Source: Panopea generosa
Taxonomy: Eukaryota; Mollusca; Bivalvia; Adapedonta; Hiatellidae
Length of the DNA: 64,000 bases
Direction of reading: 5' to 3'
Assembly: GCA_029582155.1 (NCBI GenBank)
Contig: CM055901.1
Coordinates: forward strand, 20,873,597-20,937,596
This document shows positions 47,101 through 57,167 of this stretch, piece after piece. Numbering within the stretch: position 1 is the first letter of the stretch; the number at the start of each line of letters is the position of its first letter. The position numbers and the translations under genes were made by a program. The notes under the pieces are model-generated. The model was not told the DNA's origin. It saw only the letters and a list, made by a program, of their open reading frames with translations, and did no database searches.

Positions 47101-50100
47101 TAAGTTAATTGATATAAACTAAACAACAACATGTACATTTCTTTTCGCACTGCTGGGTCTAGTAAGTGCAGTTATTAGTATGTCTGACTATCAATTCAGG
47201 GGTCACTGAGTTTGAATCCTCATCTGACCACAGTCTCTGTGATGATTGATATATGACAATGTGTCTTATTATCATTCATCTGATTCAAGTGGTATTAGCT
47301 ACTTACCTTGCAGAGTTGGGTGTGCTAGAGTACTGGTTTACCTTCCAAGATCCCAGGAAAAAGTGGTTAGGTTAACAGATTTACTGTTAGCCCTTAAGTT
47401 TAAAAATTGAAGCAGGAAATTCATTTGGTGTTTCACTTACATCATTTAATGACGTTTTTCTAGCCTTGTAAATAATATTCTTTTAAAATTTGCAAAAAAT
47501 ACTGTGCCAATGACACAGTTCCTAGGTGTGACAGTTTGTCCGTAGGAAATTATGACGGTTAGTGAGACTGGTCCAAGGTCTGCATTTGTGTCATGTCTTG
47601 TATTGCTCCTGTCATGAGTTTCACATAAGTTTTGCCATGAGTTGCAATAGCAGGTGCAGTTATATCCAGACTGCGGTTATTTACATACTCTCAGTGCGGT
47701 TATATCCAGACTGCGGTTATATCCAGACTGCGGATACTTACATACTCTAGCATTTAACTATCAATCCAGGGAACATAATTTCAAATCCCATCTCAGTCGG
47801 TAGAGCATTTAACTATCAATCCAGGGATCATGAGTTTGAATCCTGGCTCAGTAGGTAGAGTATTTAACTTTTAATCCAGGGAACATGAGTTCAAACCTCT
47901 GCTTAGTTGGTATAGCATTTAACTATCAGTCCAGGGAACATGAGTTTGAATCCCGGCTCAGTCGGTAGAGCATTCAACTATCAATCCAGGGATCACGAGT
48001 TTGAATCCCAGCTCAGCCGGAAGAGCATTAATTTTAACTATCAATCCAGGGATCACAAATTTGAATCCCAGCTCAGTCGGTAGAGCATTTAACTATCAAT
48101 CCAGGGATCATGAGTTTGAATCCTGGTTCGGTCGGTAGAGCATTTAACTATCAATCCGGGGATTATGAGTTTGAATCCTGGCTCGGTCGGTAGAGCATTT
48201 AACTATCTATCCAGGGATTATGAGTTTGAATCCCGGCTCGGTCGGTAGAGCATTTAACTATCAATCCAGGGATCATTAGTTTGAAGCTTGGTCAGTAGAG
48301 CATTTAACTATCAATCCAGGGATTATGAGTTTGTATCCCAGCTCGGTCGATAGAGCATTTAACTATCAATCCGGGGATTATGAGTTTGAATCCTGGCTCA
48401 GTCGGTAGAGCATTTAACTATCTATCCAGGGATTATGAGTTTGAATCCCGGCTCGGTCAGTAGAGCATTTAACTATCAATCCAGGGATCATGAGTTTGAA
48501 TCCCAACTCGGTCGATAGAGCATTTAACTATCAATCCGGGGATTATGAGTTTGAATCCTGGCTTGGTCGGTAGAGCATTTAACTATCTATCCAGGGATTA
48601 TGAGTTTGAATCCCGGCTCGGTCGGTAGAGCATTTAACTATCAATCCAGGGATCATTAGTTTGAAGCTTGGTCTGTAGAGCATTTAACTATCAATCCAGG
48701 GATTATGAGTTTGTATCCCAGCTCGGTCGATAGAGCATTTAACTATCAATCCGGGGATTATGAGTTTGAATCCTGGCTCAGTCGGTAGAGCATTTAACTA
48801 TCTATCCAGGGATTATGAGTTTGAATCCCGGTTCGGTCAGTAGAGCATTTAACTATCAATCCAGGGATCATTAGTTTGAATCCTGGCTCGGTCAGTAGAA
48901 CATTTAACTATCAATCCAGGAATCATGAGTTTAAATCCCAGCTCAGTTGGTAGAGCATTTAACTATCAATCTAGGGATCATGAGTTTGAATCCTGGCTCA
49001 GTCAGTAGAGCATTCAACTATAAAACCCGGGAACATGAGTTCGAATCCTGCTCAGTCGAAAGAGCATTTAACTATCAATCCAGGGATCACGAGTTCGAAT
49101 CTTGGCTCAGTCGGTAGAGAATCTAACTATCAATCCGGAGATCACAAGTTTGAATCCTGCTCAGTTGGTAGAGAATCTTACTATCAATCCAGGGATCATC
49201 AGTTCAAATCCTGGGTCAGTCAGTAGAGAATCTAAATGTCAATCCAGGGATCATGAGTTCGAATCCGGCTCATCTGACTATCAATCCAGGGATCATGAGA
49301 TTGAATCCCGACTCAGTCGGTAGAGAATCTAACTATCAATTCAGTGATTATTTGTTTGATTCCCTGCCTGGACACAGTATCCGTGATTGTTGATATATGA
49401 CATTGTGTCTCATTCTCATTCATCTCTCACCACTGAATCAAGTGGGAAAGTTGTCAGTTACTTGCGAAGGTGGCATTAATATGACACTAAATATTCAAAT
49501 TTATTAACTGGTAAAATATGATAACCAAGCAGTGATATCTCCTCTAGGGCAGTCAGACTTCTACATGTGACATCCCCTTTGGATTCAGATGGAAATAAAT
49601 ATTTATAGTTTTCAAAAAAATTATAAAGTTTAGTATTCAATTTTATTTTATTTATTAAACTGAGAAGCAATCCCTTTTGTAACAAATGTAGGTAAATATC
49701 TATATCAATTTCTTGAAAAAATTGTTTTGATATTTTGAAACATGCAACATTAATATTATATAGTCATTCGAATATCAATGATACCAGAATTCTCAGAGGC
49801 TAAGTATTCTATTGGAGAATTAGATTGGTATTTTATATTGGAAAATATCAAACTTGATATAAAATGAACATTGACAATCTTTGTCAGAATGTAATTCCAT
49901 ATGCGGCATATTTGATATTTTACATGAACTTTGTTTAAAATATAGAGTTGAACAAAATACTAATATATGCAGTATATTTCAGATACTAATACTGTATTTC
50001 TCACCCTGTATAAACTCTCCCCCTGATACCCCCCCCCCCCCCCAAACTAATTCTGATCCAAAAAATTAAAACAATTTTTTTTTGTTAAGTGTTAAGAAGT

Positions 50101-53100
50101 GTAATAAGAAACCCTTTTTAACCCAAATCAACACCCTTCTCACCATTTTGAGAAATGCATCACCCACAAGGGAGTTATGCTGGAGGGAGGGGGATACGGT
50201 ACTTGGAAATCTATATCTCCATATGGTTAAATACATTCATAGGTGTAAAGATTAATATCTCCATATGGTTATACACTAAAGGTGTAAAGATTAATATCTC
50301 AATATGGTCATACATTCATAGTTGTAAACATTTATATCTCCATATGGTTATACATTCATAGGTGTAAATATTAATATCTCCATATGGTTATACACTAAAG
50401 GTGTAAAGATTAATATCTCCATATGGTTATACTCTAAAGGTGTAAAGATTAATATCTCAATATGGTCATACATTCATAGTTGTAAAGATTAATATCTCAA
50501 TATGGTCATACATTCATAGTTGTAAAGATTAATATCTCCTTATGGTTATACACTAAAGTTGTAAAGATTAATATCTCAATATGGTCATACATTCATAGGT
50601 GTAAAGATCAATATCTCCATATGGTTTTACACTAAAGTTGTAAAGATTAATATCTCAATATGGTCATACATTCATAGGTGTAAAGATTAAAATCTCCATA
50701 ATGGTTATACACTAAAGTTGTAAAGATTAATATCTCAATATGGTCATACATTCATAGGTGTAAAGATTAATATCTCCATATGGTTATACACTAAAGGTGT
50801 AAAAATTAATATCTCCATATGGTTATACACTAAAGTTGTAAAGATTAATATCTCAATATGGTCATACATTCATAGGTGTAAAGATTAATATCTCAATATG
50901 GTTATACACTAAAGTTGTAAAGATTAATATCTCAATATGGTCATACATTCATAGGTGTAAAGATTAATATCTCCATATGGTTATACACTAAAGGTGTAAA
51001 GATTAATATCTTAATATGGTCATACATTCATAGGTGTAAAGATTAATATCTCAATACAGTCATACATTCATAGGTGTAAAGATTAATATCTCAATATGGT
51101 CATACATTCAAAGGTGTAAAGATTAATATCTCCATATTGTTGTACATTCATAGGTGTAAAAAGCAATATATCAATATGGTTATACAGTCATAGGTGTAAA
51201 GATTAATATCTCCATATGGTTATACATTCATAGGTGTAAAAATTAATATCTCAATACGGTTATACAGTCATAGGTGTAAAGATTGATATCTCCATATTGT
51301 TATATATTCATAGGTGTAAAGATTAATATATCCATAATGTTATACATTTACAGGTGTAAAAATTGATTTTATTGATGAAAATGAGTAAAGTTGGTTTAAA
51401 TTGTTTGATAATGTTTGCATTAATTTGTGTCTAGAAATGTATAAAAATGACATCTGCTTGAAACCACTAAACCGATTTTTTTTTAAAACTTCATCACAAA
51501 TTATATTTCTTGGTGGTGCTCTTTTAATATATATTATGAGCATATATAAAAAGCTTTTTTTGCTAATTATCAAATTTAAAAAAAAACATGATATACTTTA
51601 TAACAGACTTTGTTTTGAGCTTTTTTATGTGATTTATTTTACTTTTTTCCTCTCTTTGTCTTTGGAATGGTTCTTATTATATGCCTTATTTTGTAAAGAT
51701 TTTTTTTGTGGCACTTGGCTGATTGAATTAACTTGGAGTTTGCATATTATACCTGCATACTAATGAAAGTGTCTCGATGATCAAGATCAAGCATATACAA
51801 AATGTTGAAGCGAGAGCATTCAAAGGAAAAAGCATGTAATTATCCCAATCAAAGTATAATTGTCAGTTACTTTTCATCCCTCACCTCTTGCACCCACCTT
51901 TCTTTAATAAGTAATGTTGAAATGAAAATGTTGACATTATCAACAAAGTATTCTACAAGAGATTATTAGCATTTATAAAAAAAAACGCGATTGTAATTAA
52001 ATTTTAAAAAAAGGCACCAAAGAGTAAACATAGAGTAATAATTTTATCTAAATGGAAGTATTCCAAATGTAAATGCAAAAATTTGAAATCGGACTGCTCT
52101 GGGTAGCCATTTCATGTATATTTTCTAGCACTGTTTCTACATAACTGTATTCAATATAGATACAAAATTTGGCAATTCAGAATTGCATAGAGAAAATATT
52201 ACTTTTTATGGCAATATAATTTAGGCATGTTCTTTATTAAATGTAAAAAATATTACAAAAATCCTCATATTTTATGAACACACCTCGTACATATTCTAAA
52301 ACGAAAAATATAAACTATAATAATAACTTATATCACTTACAAAAGTTTGATAATGTGGCTCTGAAATTCACCAGGGGCTCATTTCACTAACCTACGTAAG
52401 TATCGAGATTTTGGTACAAACAAATTGTGACACCTAGGAATGTTTCATTTGTAGAATTTAACCCTTTACTCCATAGATACATGTTTTCCTGCACCAATCG
52501 CAGAAGGCCTTTGAAAACAGTGCAGGAAGAGTTCAGATTGCTCATAACGAGCAATCTGAACACTTCCTGTACTGTTTTCCACTCTCTCATTAATATAAAC
52601 ATAATTCACCCAATAATTCTAAAGTCTTTTATATTAGAGGTGTCCAAAGGTGTCTATATGAAGTAAAGGGTTAAAAAGAATACAATTAACAAGGCCTACC
52701 AAAGTTCATAAAAACGGTGTAAGCAAAACACTAAATGAATTAACAAAATTTTCTTTTCAACAATTTTACACTAGGAAGTAAACTTACGAGCGCTAGTGGA
52801 ACGGGCCCTTTGCATTTCTATATTAATATATAAGTATTTACACCAGTTGACTGTGTCTCCAGTGTATTTCAGTCTGATGATGTATACCTCGAGGTTCAGA
52901 TTCAGAACATCACTCCAGGTCCAGTCTACATGGAGCATGTACGGCTTGATCCGTCTGACCTCTATCTATCTAAAGAACTCAATTCACTGGACAAGAAAGA
53001 AGGGTATGATTTAATTTTGAACCTTTGCGACACTTACTTTTCTAAAAGGCAAACTTCTTGAAAGGTTCCACCTAGAACAAAAATGTAACAGTATCCTGAT

Positions 53101-55866
53101 AAAGTTTTTGATTGGTTGATTCAAACAATTAGAGATTTCCATATTATTTCAAACCATTATCATTTAGATTTTTATTTGTATATTAACTATTTTTTCTTAA
53201 ATATTCCCTTTTTGACAAACATCTTGCACAAGATAAATGCAATAAAATTGGTCCAAATAACTATTTTTAAATTTTATTAAAACATAATCATTTTAGAGGT
53301 GTGTTTGTTTCAGCCAATCAAGTGTGAGTTCAAGTTATCCTTAACATTTCTTCTAAACAATTTGTCAAGAAGTTTGTCTTTCAAAAAAGCAAGCATTTCA
53401 GATGATCAAGATCAGGTGGGTCTTTGTTCTATTATACAGCTGGACCATGTCTGCTGTTCATGGAATTTGGCCAAACATCTTGGCCAACATTACTGGTAGA
53501 ATATGTTAAACATCAGGTAACAGGAAGAAGACCACAGATCAAGGTCAAAGTTGGCTGTAGTATATCAAACAAAGATGGGAAGTAGGTCATAAGTTAATTG
53601 ATCCTGAGAAGTTATCCCAGACAGCTTTTGTGAGCTCTCAGATTTTATTATTTTAAACTTTATTTTGATAAAATGAAAATCTCTTTTGATATTTGGACTA
53701 GTTGGTCAAATGTCAAGGTCACCATGACCTATTTACAAGGAAAATGCACATTTCTGTTTTGTTCTTGTTTAGAATGTAAATTGTATTGACTGTTTGACAT
53801 ATTTGATTGACTATTATGATGGTTCATATGTAGGACTGGACAGGTGTTTGGCAGGGTGGATTACCTGAACCCTATGGACACAAGACAGTACTTGTACTGC
53901 CTGACTCCCAAACCAGAGCTGTACATCGAGAACAAGGTGTTGAAGGGAGTAACCAACATTGGCAAGTTGGATATTGTATGGAAAACTAACCTGGGTGAGA
54001 AAGGGCGCCTACAGACAAGTCAACTATTGAGAGTGGTGGGTCAAGTACTTCGTTACTCTGTTAGAAGTTTCATTGAAATATTTCTGTGCTTTTAGCTCAC
54101 CTGAATTTAGGGCTTAAGCTGAACTATTTCTGATTAAACATAATCCACTGTCTGATGTCTAATAACTTTGACCTTGCATACATTCTTGTACCTGCATTTG
54201 ATATTATATTAGATCTTGATCAAACTTGCGCAGATCTGTGTAACCATAAGATCTCACACATGTTATTGAACTGGCCAAATCAGATTATTAATGGATGAGT
54301 TATGCCCCTTGAATCAACAAAATATGCCTTATTTGACTGAGTCATGTCCCTGTTTTGGATCATTAATATTTGAAATTTGACTTTTGAATAATCAACAATT
54401 GCTTCATTTTAGCACTCTTTTGCCACAGGTGAGCTATTTAGGTCCAATTTGACACTGCTAATGTGGACCTTCATGTTAAAAAGAACCAAAGTAGATTTAG
54501 AGATCAATTTGTCAAATATCTTGCACTCATGACCCCTTGAGTGATGGTCAGACACAGCTACCAACTGAGCTAATCAGGCATGGTTACAAGTGGAACAGAT
54601 TGAGAATCACTGTTGTCTGGGTGGAAGGTTCTGTTTAAGAGAGCTGAGCCCAGTTAGCTTAGATGGTAATCCAATTGTCATAATTTAGAATTCCCTCTCG
54701 CTGCTGGTTATCAGGTATTTGCAGAGGTGGTTATGCTCAAGTACTGGTTAACCATCCAGGATCCAAGGAAAGAGTGGTATGGTTAACTTGTCATCTGTTA
54801 GCCCTCGATTGCATAAAATTACACTAAATACAAAAAACAACAACATTGTTTAACAGAGCCCCGTATCTCCAGGTCAGGAAAAGTGCTTCTCGACAGTGGC
54901 AGCAAGCGCACCATAGATTAGCAGCTGTATTATTCATTTGTGCTGGTACTGGTGGTGTAAAATTATATTCAGGAGAATTGTGCACTTACTAAAGTATTTA
55001 TTTTCTGTCATGCTCTTAAACATCATACTGGTGAACCTGTAAACACTCAGTGTGAGTTTATGGTAAAATAAAATAAGTTAAAGGAAATATATCAGGATTT
55101 TTCAAAATTTTGCAATTGGCTAAAAGCATTTCCCCCACATATATATCATGTTTATACTTATGCATTATCCTGGTATTGCTAAGAATATATCTATTTAAAC
55201 ATATCAAAACTTGACTTAGGTGCCTAGATTAGACTAAAAAAGAATTTCTGCTTAAAATTGCAACATATTTTGTGACTATATTTTTAGAGATGTACAAATA
55301 TGTTTATATTTATAGGGATGTACAAAGATGACTATATTTATAGAGATGTATAAAACAGATAATTGTATTTATAGAGATGCATAAAGATGATTTAGTTTAT
55401 AGTTATATAAATATGACTATATTTATAGATATGACTATATTTATAGATGTATAAAGATGACTATATATATAAATGTATAAAAATGATTATATTTGTAGAG
55501 ATGTATAAAAGCGACATATAAATATATATAGATGACTGTATTTACAGAGATGTATAAAGGCGACTATATTTATAGATTTATAAAGATAACTATATTTACA
55601 GAGATGTATAAAGATGACTATATTTACAGAGATGTATAAAGATGACTATATTTATAGAGATGTATAAAGATGACCATATTTATAGATAAATAAAGATGAA
55701 TATATTTATAGAGATGTATAAAGCTTGATGACTATATTTATAGATAACTACATTTTACTTTTAGGCTCCAGGATATGGTGACATACGAGTGACAGTAGAG
55801 CAAGGTACCAGACAGCGTGCCACTAGAAAACACATTTGACATCATTCTGCGAATAGCAAACTGTTG
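38003..55866 (+). CDS. TRAPPC13: TRAPPC13, trafficking protein particle complex subunit 13, partial
   Basis: Six exons give a protein closely similar, from memory, to vertebrate TRAPPC13: [97 protein letters not shown]13 belongs to the metazoan TRAPP III complex, an activator of Rab1 acting in ER-Golgi traffic and autophagy in the cytosol. About 100 N-terminal residues (MxxxLLALKVMRL... in vertebrates) and about 100 C-terminal residues are not visible; they may lie in the gaps, beyond the window or in unrecognised exons. Introns reach 11 kb and are filled with repeats. The last visible exon has a one-base frame discontinuity. The gene follows the modular receptor gene on the same strand. Confidence 0.92.
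38145..38335 (-). mobile_element. tRNA-like SINE, family 3
   Basis: Minus-strand head reads gttgtagtgcagtggataaa; body gaaccagtactgagtgttgt is shared with 4215 and 40340. Begins a few bases after the exon donor. Confidence 0.6.
38525..38730 (+). mobile_element. TAGCTCACCTG repeat, fragment
   Basis: Begins tttttagctcacctgagtga. Only the left end and part of the interior are recognisable. Confidence 0.5.
38816..39030 (-). mobile_element. tRNA-Ser/Leu-like SINE, family 2
   Basis: Minus-strand head ggccaagtggtctgtctc at the right end; body words gaagacctcaaaataaaacc and ctttctcacaaagag shared with 42130. Confidence 0.6.
39090..39372 (+). mobile_element. tRNA-derived SINE, family 1
   Basis: Head ataagctcagtcggtagcat, then aaatccccgcccggccacag, gattgatatacaacattgtg, gggaaagttatcagttactt and ggaaagagtggttaggttaa. 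Its 97-codon open frame is incidental. Confidence 0.8.
39460..39532 (+). CDS. TRAPPC13: TRAPPC13 exon with LVCAVSYTT
   Basis: Acceptor tttgattcag, donor gtaaat. Reads [19 protein letters not shown], then KFFKFQ. Phase 2 in, phase 0 out. The last ~18 bases and the donor are repeated four more times just downstream. Confidence 0.9.
39514..39695. repeat. 38-41 bp tandem repeat carrying the exon's 5' splice site
   Basis: The pattern ttctttaaattccag/gtaaat occurs at the true donor (gt at 39533) and again with gt at 39574, 39612, 39650 and 39688; spacing 41, 38, 38, 38. The later copies are progressively changed. Confidence 0.85.
40340..40530 (-). mobile_element. tRNA-like SINE, family 3
   Basis: Minus-strand head gtagtgtagtggatagagtg; body acttcctgggttg and gcatcaggtcaagctgggga. 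Confidence 0.6.
40740..41015 (+). mobile_element. tRNA-derived SINE, family 1
   Basis: Head ggctcagtagtccatctgac with ctatcaatccaggggtcgtg, body and end gaaatgatgctaaattttca with a caatcaat tail. Confidence 0.75.
41465..41815. repeat. Dispersed repeat related to 160-620
   Basis: Shares gctcatttattattgaattt, aatcagaagtgatattacac and neighbouring words in order with the start of the window. Ends just before the exon at 41839. Confidence 0.6.
41839..41883 (+). CDS. TRAPPC13: TRAPPC13 exon with [15 protein letters not shown]
   Basis: Acceptor ctgttacag, donor gtacgt. A 45-base exon, phase 0 on both sides, identical in sequence to the vertebrate segment as I recall it. Followed by the 11 kb intron. 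Confidence 0.92.
42130..42378 (-). mobile_element. tRNA-Ser/Leu-like SINE, family 2
   Basis: Minus-strand head ggccaagtagcctaagaggc; body caaactttctcacaaagttt. A plus-strand tRNA-like stretch (ccatggctgagtggtcggat) follows at 42413. Confidence 0.65.
43090..43430. repeat. Dispersed repeat before the 45 bp array
   Basis: Shares ctatgaatgattctttt and ttttggc-a-gaac-gaggctctgcc words with 57200-57500 in a different order or orientation. Class unknown. Confidence 0.4.
43435..46230. repeat. 45 bp minisatellite, about 62 copies
   Basis: Unit ggaatatccctatctcaaac, taatacaacactgaaacctc, aggtt. The 45-base period keeps frames open for up to 200 codons (repeat [15 protein letters not shown]). Longer-range duplication is visible: a variant block near 44820 recurs near 45225 (about nine units), and ccagagacytcaagttagaa recurs at 44701, 45825 and 46141. 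Lies in the big TRAPPC13 intron. Confidence 0.95.
46231..47150. other. Intron sequence without recognised gene
   Basis: A 77-codon open frame at 46524-46757 is preceded by an acceptor-like ttttttcag but matches nothing I know. 47000-47125 resembles family 3 SINE sequence. Confidence 0.4.
47155..47410 (+). mobile_element. tRNA-derived SINE, family 1
   Basis: Head-derived ctatcaattcaggggtcact, then cagtctctgtgatgattgat and ggaaaaagtggttaggttaa. Head partly eroded. Confidence 0.7.
47640..47745. repeat. Short tandem repeat
   Basis: Words cggttatatccagactg and acatactctc/gcatt repeated three or four times directly before the SINE-head array. Confidence 0.6.
47746..49335 (+). repeat. Satellite of tandem SINE tRNA-like heads, 55 bp unit, about 28 copies
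   Basis: Unit ggctcagtcggtagagcatt, taactatcaatccagggatc, atgagtttgaatccc. Each unit keeps tggctcagtcgg, a full match to the Pol III A-box consensus TRGCNNAGYNGG, and a near B-box (agttcgaatcc or agtttgaatcc). The last unit runs straight into the body of a family 1 SINE. A seven-unit block is repeated (agtttgaagcttgg at about 48270 and 48650). Confidence 0.9.
49336..49500 (+). mobile_element. Family 1 SINE body at the end of the head array
   Basis: gacacagtatccgtgattgt, cattgtgtctcattctcatt, gggaaagttgtcagttactt and atgacactaaatattcaaa follow the last head unit in the normal SINE order, with part of the body deleted. Confidence 0.75.
49501..50190. other. Intron sequence, nothing recognised
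   Basis: AT-rich, with a run of about 14 C near 50029-50043. Confidence 0.4.
50195..51365. repeat. 40 bp minisatellite, about 29 copies, dimeric pattern
   Basis: Units ggtgtaaagattaatatctc/catatggttatacactaaa and ttgtaaagattaatatctca/atatggtcatacattcata alternate over much of the array, giving a ~79 base higher-order period. Confidence 0.9.
51366..52370. other. Intron sequence, nothing recognised
   Basis: AT-rich unique-looking sequence; the open frames at 51340-51763 on both strands are low-complexity and unlikely to code. Confidence 0.4.
52372..52806. mobile_element. Nonautonomous inverted-repeat element, outer
   Basis: Left end AGGGGCTCATTTCACTA, right end TAGTGGAACGGGCCCTT; reverse complement agrees at 13 of 17 positions. 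It is interrupted by the fold-back element 52458-52674 and ends about 65 bases before the next TRAPPC13 exon. Confidence 0.55.
52458..52674. mobile_element. Fold-back MITE nested in 52372-52806
   Basis: Ends TTAACCCTTTACT and AGTAAAGGGTTAA are perfect inverted repeats of 13 bases. The centre is another hairpin, ttcagattgctc/ataac/gagcaatctgaa, extended by gcaggaag and cttcctgt. 217 bp, no coding capacity. Confidence 0.75.
52873..53003 (+). CDS. TRAPPC13: TRAPPC13 exon with [11 protein letters not shown]
   Basis: Acceptor gtatttcag, donor gtatga. Starts [20 protein letters not shown] and ends [10 protein letters not shown]. Phase 0 in, phase 2 out. Shorter than the vertebrate form by a few residues near the start. 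Confidence 0.9.
53834..54035 (+). CDS. TRAPPC13: TRAPPC13 exon with [10 protein letters not shown]
   Basis: Acceptor catatgtag, donor gtgggt. Reads [20 protein letters not shown], later [18 protein letters not shown] and TSQLLRV. Phase 2 in, phase 0 out. The apparent continuation past GTG into intron sequence is not coding. Confidence 0.92.
54093..54436 (+). mobile_element. Nonautonomous element with TAGCTCACCTG inverted ends
   Basis: Ends tagctcacctg and caggtgagcta are perfect 11-base inverted repeats, 344 bp, no coding capacity. An inverted relative lies at 32735-33110 and a fragment at 38525. Confidence 0.7.
54645..54845 (+). mobile_element. Family 1 SINE, eroded
   Basis: gttagcttagatggtaatc head trace, then ggtatttgcagaggtggtta, caagtactggttaaccatcc, ggaaagagtggtatggttaa and cataaaattacactaaatac. 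Confidence 0.65.
55270..55748. repeat. 28 bp minisatellite, about 16 copies
   Basis: Unit agagatgtataaagatgact plus atatttat. Runs up to about 15 bases before the exon at 55765, so it includes the place where the branch point should be. Confidence 0.9.
55765..55866 (+). CDS. TRAPPC13: TRAPPC13 exon with APGYGD, frame discontinuity
   Basis: Acceptor ttacttttag, donor gtaaga. Frame 1 reads [13 protein letters not shown] and soon stops at TGA (55837-55839). From 55805 the next frame reads [20 protein letters not shown], which matches vertebrate [20 protein letters not shown]. The coding match therefore changes frame by one base at about 55801-55804 (caag). Either an assembly or sequencing error or a real mutation. 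Confidence 0.85.
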
Positions 55867-56667
55867 GTAAGATTTCATTTGCAATAGATAAATGGATACC
55901 TTACTACCCTCAAATATCTGGAAAGTAGATAAGATTACAGGTTTTAGGATGGCATCTACTTTTTGCAAAGGAATACTATATTTGCATATTATAGTACATG
56001 AACCCATGACTTCAGCTATGAAAGGTAAGGGATTTAAACTTTTATATCTACTGCTCAAAGATCAGCAGAGTCTGCACCGTGGGCAGCATCCAGGATCCGG
56101 CTGTTAGAAACAACTACATCTCTGGACTACTGGTTGGATTTTCATAAAACTTTACAGGGGCGTTGCTCTTAATAGTAATGTCTGGGTGTTGCCGAACAAA
56201 AAATTCAGGTTGGTTTAAAATACCAAATTGCTGACACATAAAAAAACTGAGATCACAACTTTTGGATCAACTGGTCTAAATCCTTCATGATATGCAGACT
56301 GAGTCTTTCACATAACTGCAATGTAATATAAGGGAAATAACCCAGTTTGCCTCTGAAATATAATAATGCCAACTGTACTGCTTCGCTTTGTAAAAAAGAT
56401 TCCTGGATAATAACTTAAGTTATCCTGATTCAATTTTATAGATAAATTGCTTTTATATACAGTAGGTCTAAAACTGCTTATGAGGTCGTTAACTCAATGT
56501 CAAGGTAACTTTTTACTGAAAAAATGGTTTCTGATAATTATTTTAGTTCCCTTGAAGATATCTGGATAACATTGCATATATCAAATGAAGGGGGTTAGGT
56601 CAATGACCTCAAGGTCAGGGTCATTGTAATTTAAAATAGGTACAATAACACAATTTCTTAGCGAAGT
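55867..56667. other. Intron or downstream sequence, dispersed repeat
   Basis: No further TRAPPC13 exon seen. 56100-56660 has the style of a dispersed repeat (ctggactactggttggattt; caatgacctcaaggtcaggg). Confidence 0.4.
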
Positions 56668-57167
56668 NNNNNNNNNNNNNNNNNNNNNNNNNNNNNNNNN
56701 NNNNNNNNNNNNNNNNNNNNNNNNNNNNNNNNNNNNNNNNNNNNNNNNNNNNNNNNNNNNNNNNNNNNNNNNNNNNNNNNNNNNNNNNNNNNNNNNNNNN
56801 NNNNNNNNNNNNNNNNNNNNNNNNNNNNNNNNNNNNNNNNNNNNNNNNNNNNNNNNNNNNNNNNNNNNNNNNNNNNNNNNNNNNNNNNNNNNNNNNNNNN
56901 NNNNNNNNNNNNNNNNNNNNNNNNNNNNNNNNNNNNNNNNNNNNNNNNNNNNNNNNNNNNNNNNNNNNNNNNNNNNNNNNNNNNNNNNNNNNNNNNNNNN
57001 NNNNNNNNNNNNNNNNNNNNNNNNNNNNNNNNNNNNNNNNNNNNNNNNNNNNNNNNNNNNNNNNNNNNNNNNNNNNNNNNNNNNNNNNNNNNNNNNNNNN
57101 NNNNNNNNNNNNNNNNNNNNNNNNNNNNNNNNNNNNNNNNNNNNNNNNNNNNNNNNNNNNNNNNNNN
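56668..57167. other. Assembly gap, 500 N
   Basis: Exactly 500 N. Missing TRAPPC13 3' exons could lie here or beyond. Confidence 0.95.

Noticed and set aside
47746-49335. A cluster of tRNA genes
   Set aside because: Units have A- and B-box words but are only 55 bases long, lack acceptor stems and a paired anticodon stem, and match the SINE head.
47746-49335. A CRISPR array
   Set aside because: Units are contiguous and degenerate with no unique spacers, and the genome is eukaryotic.
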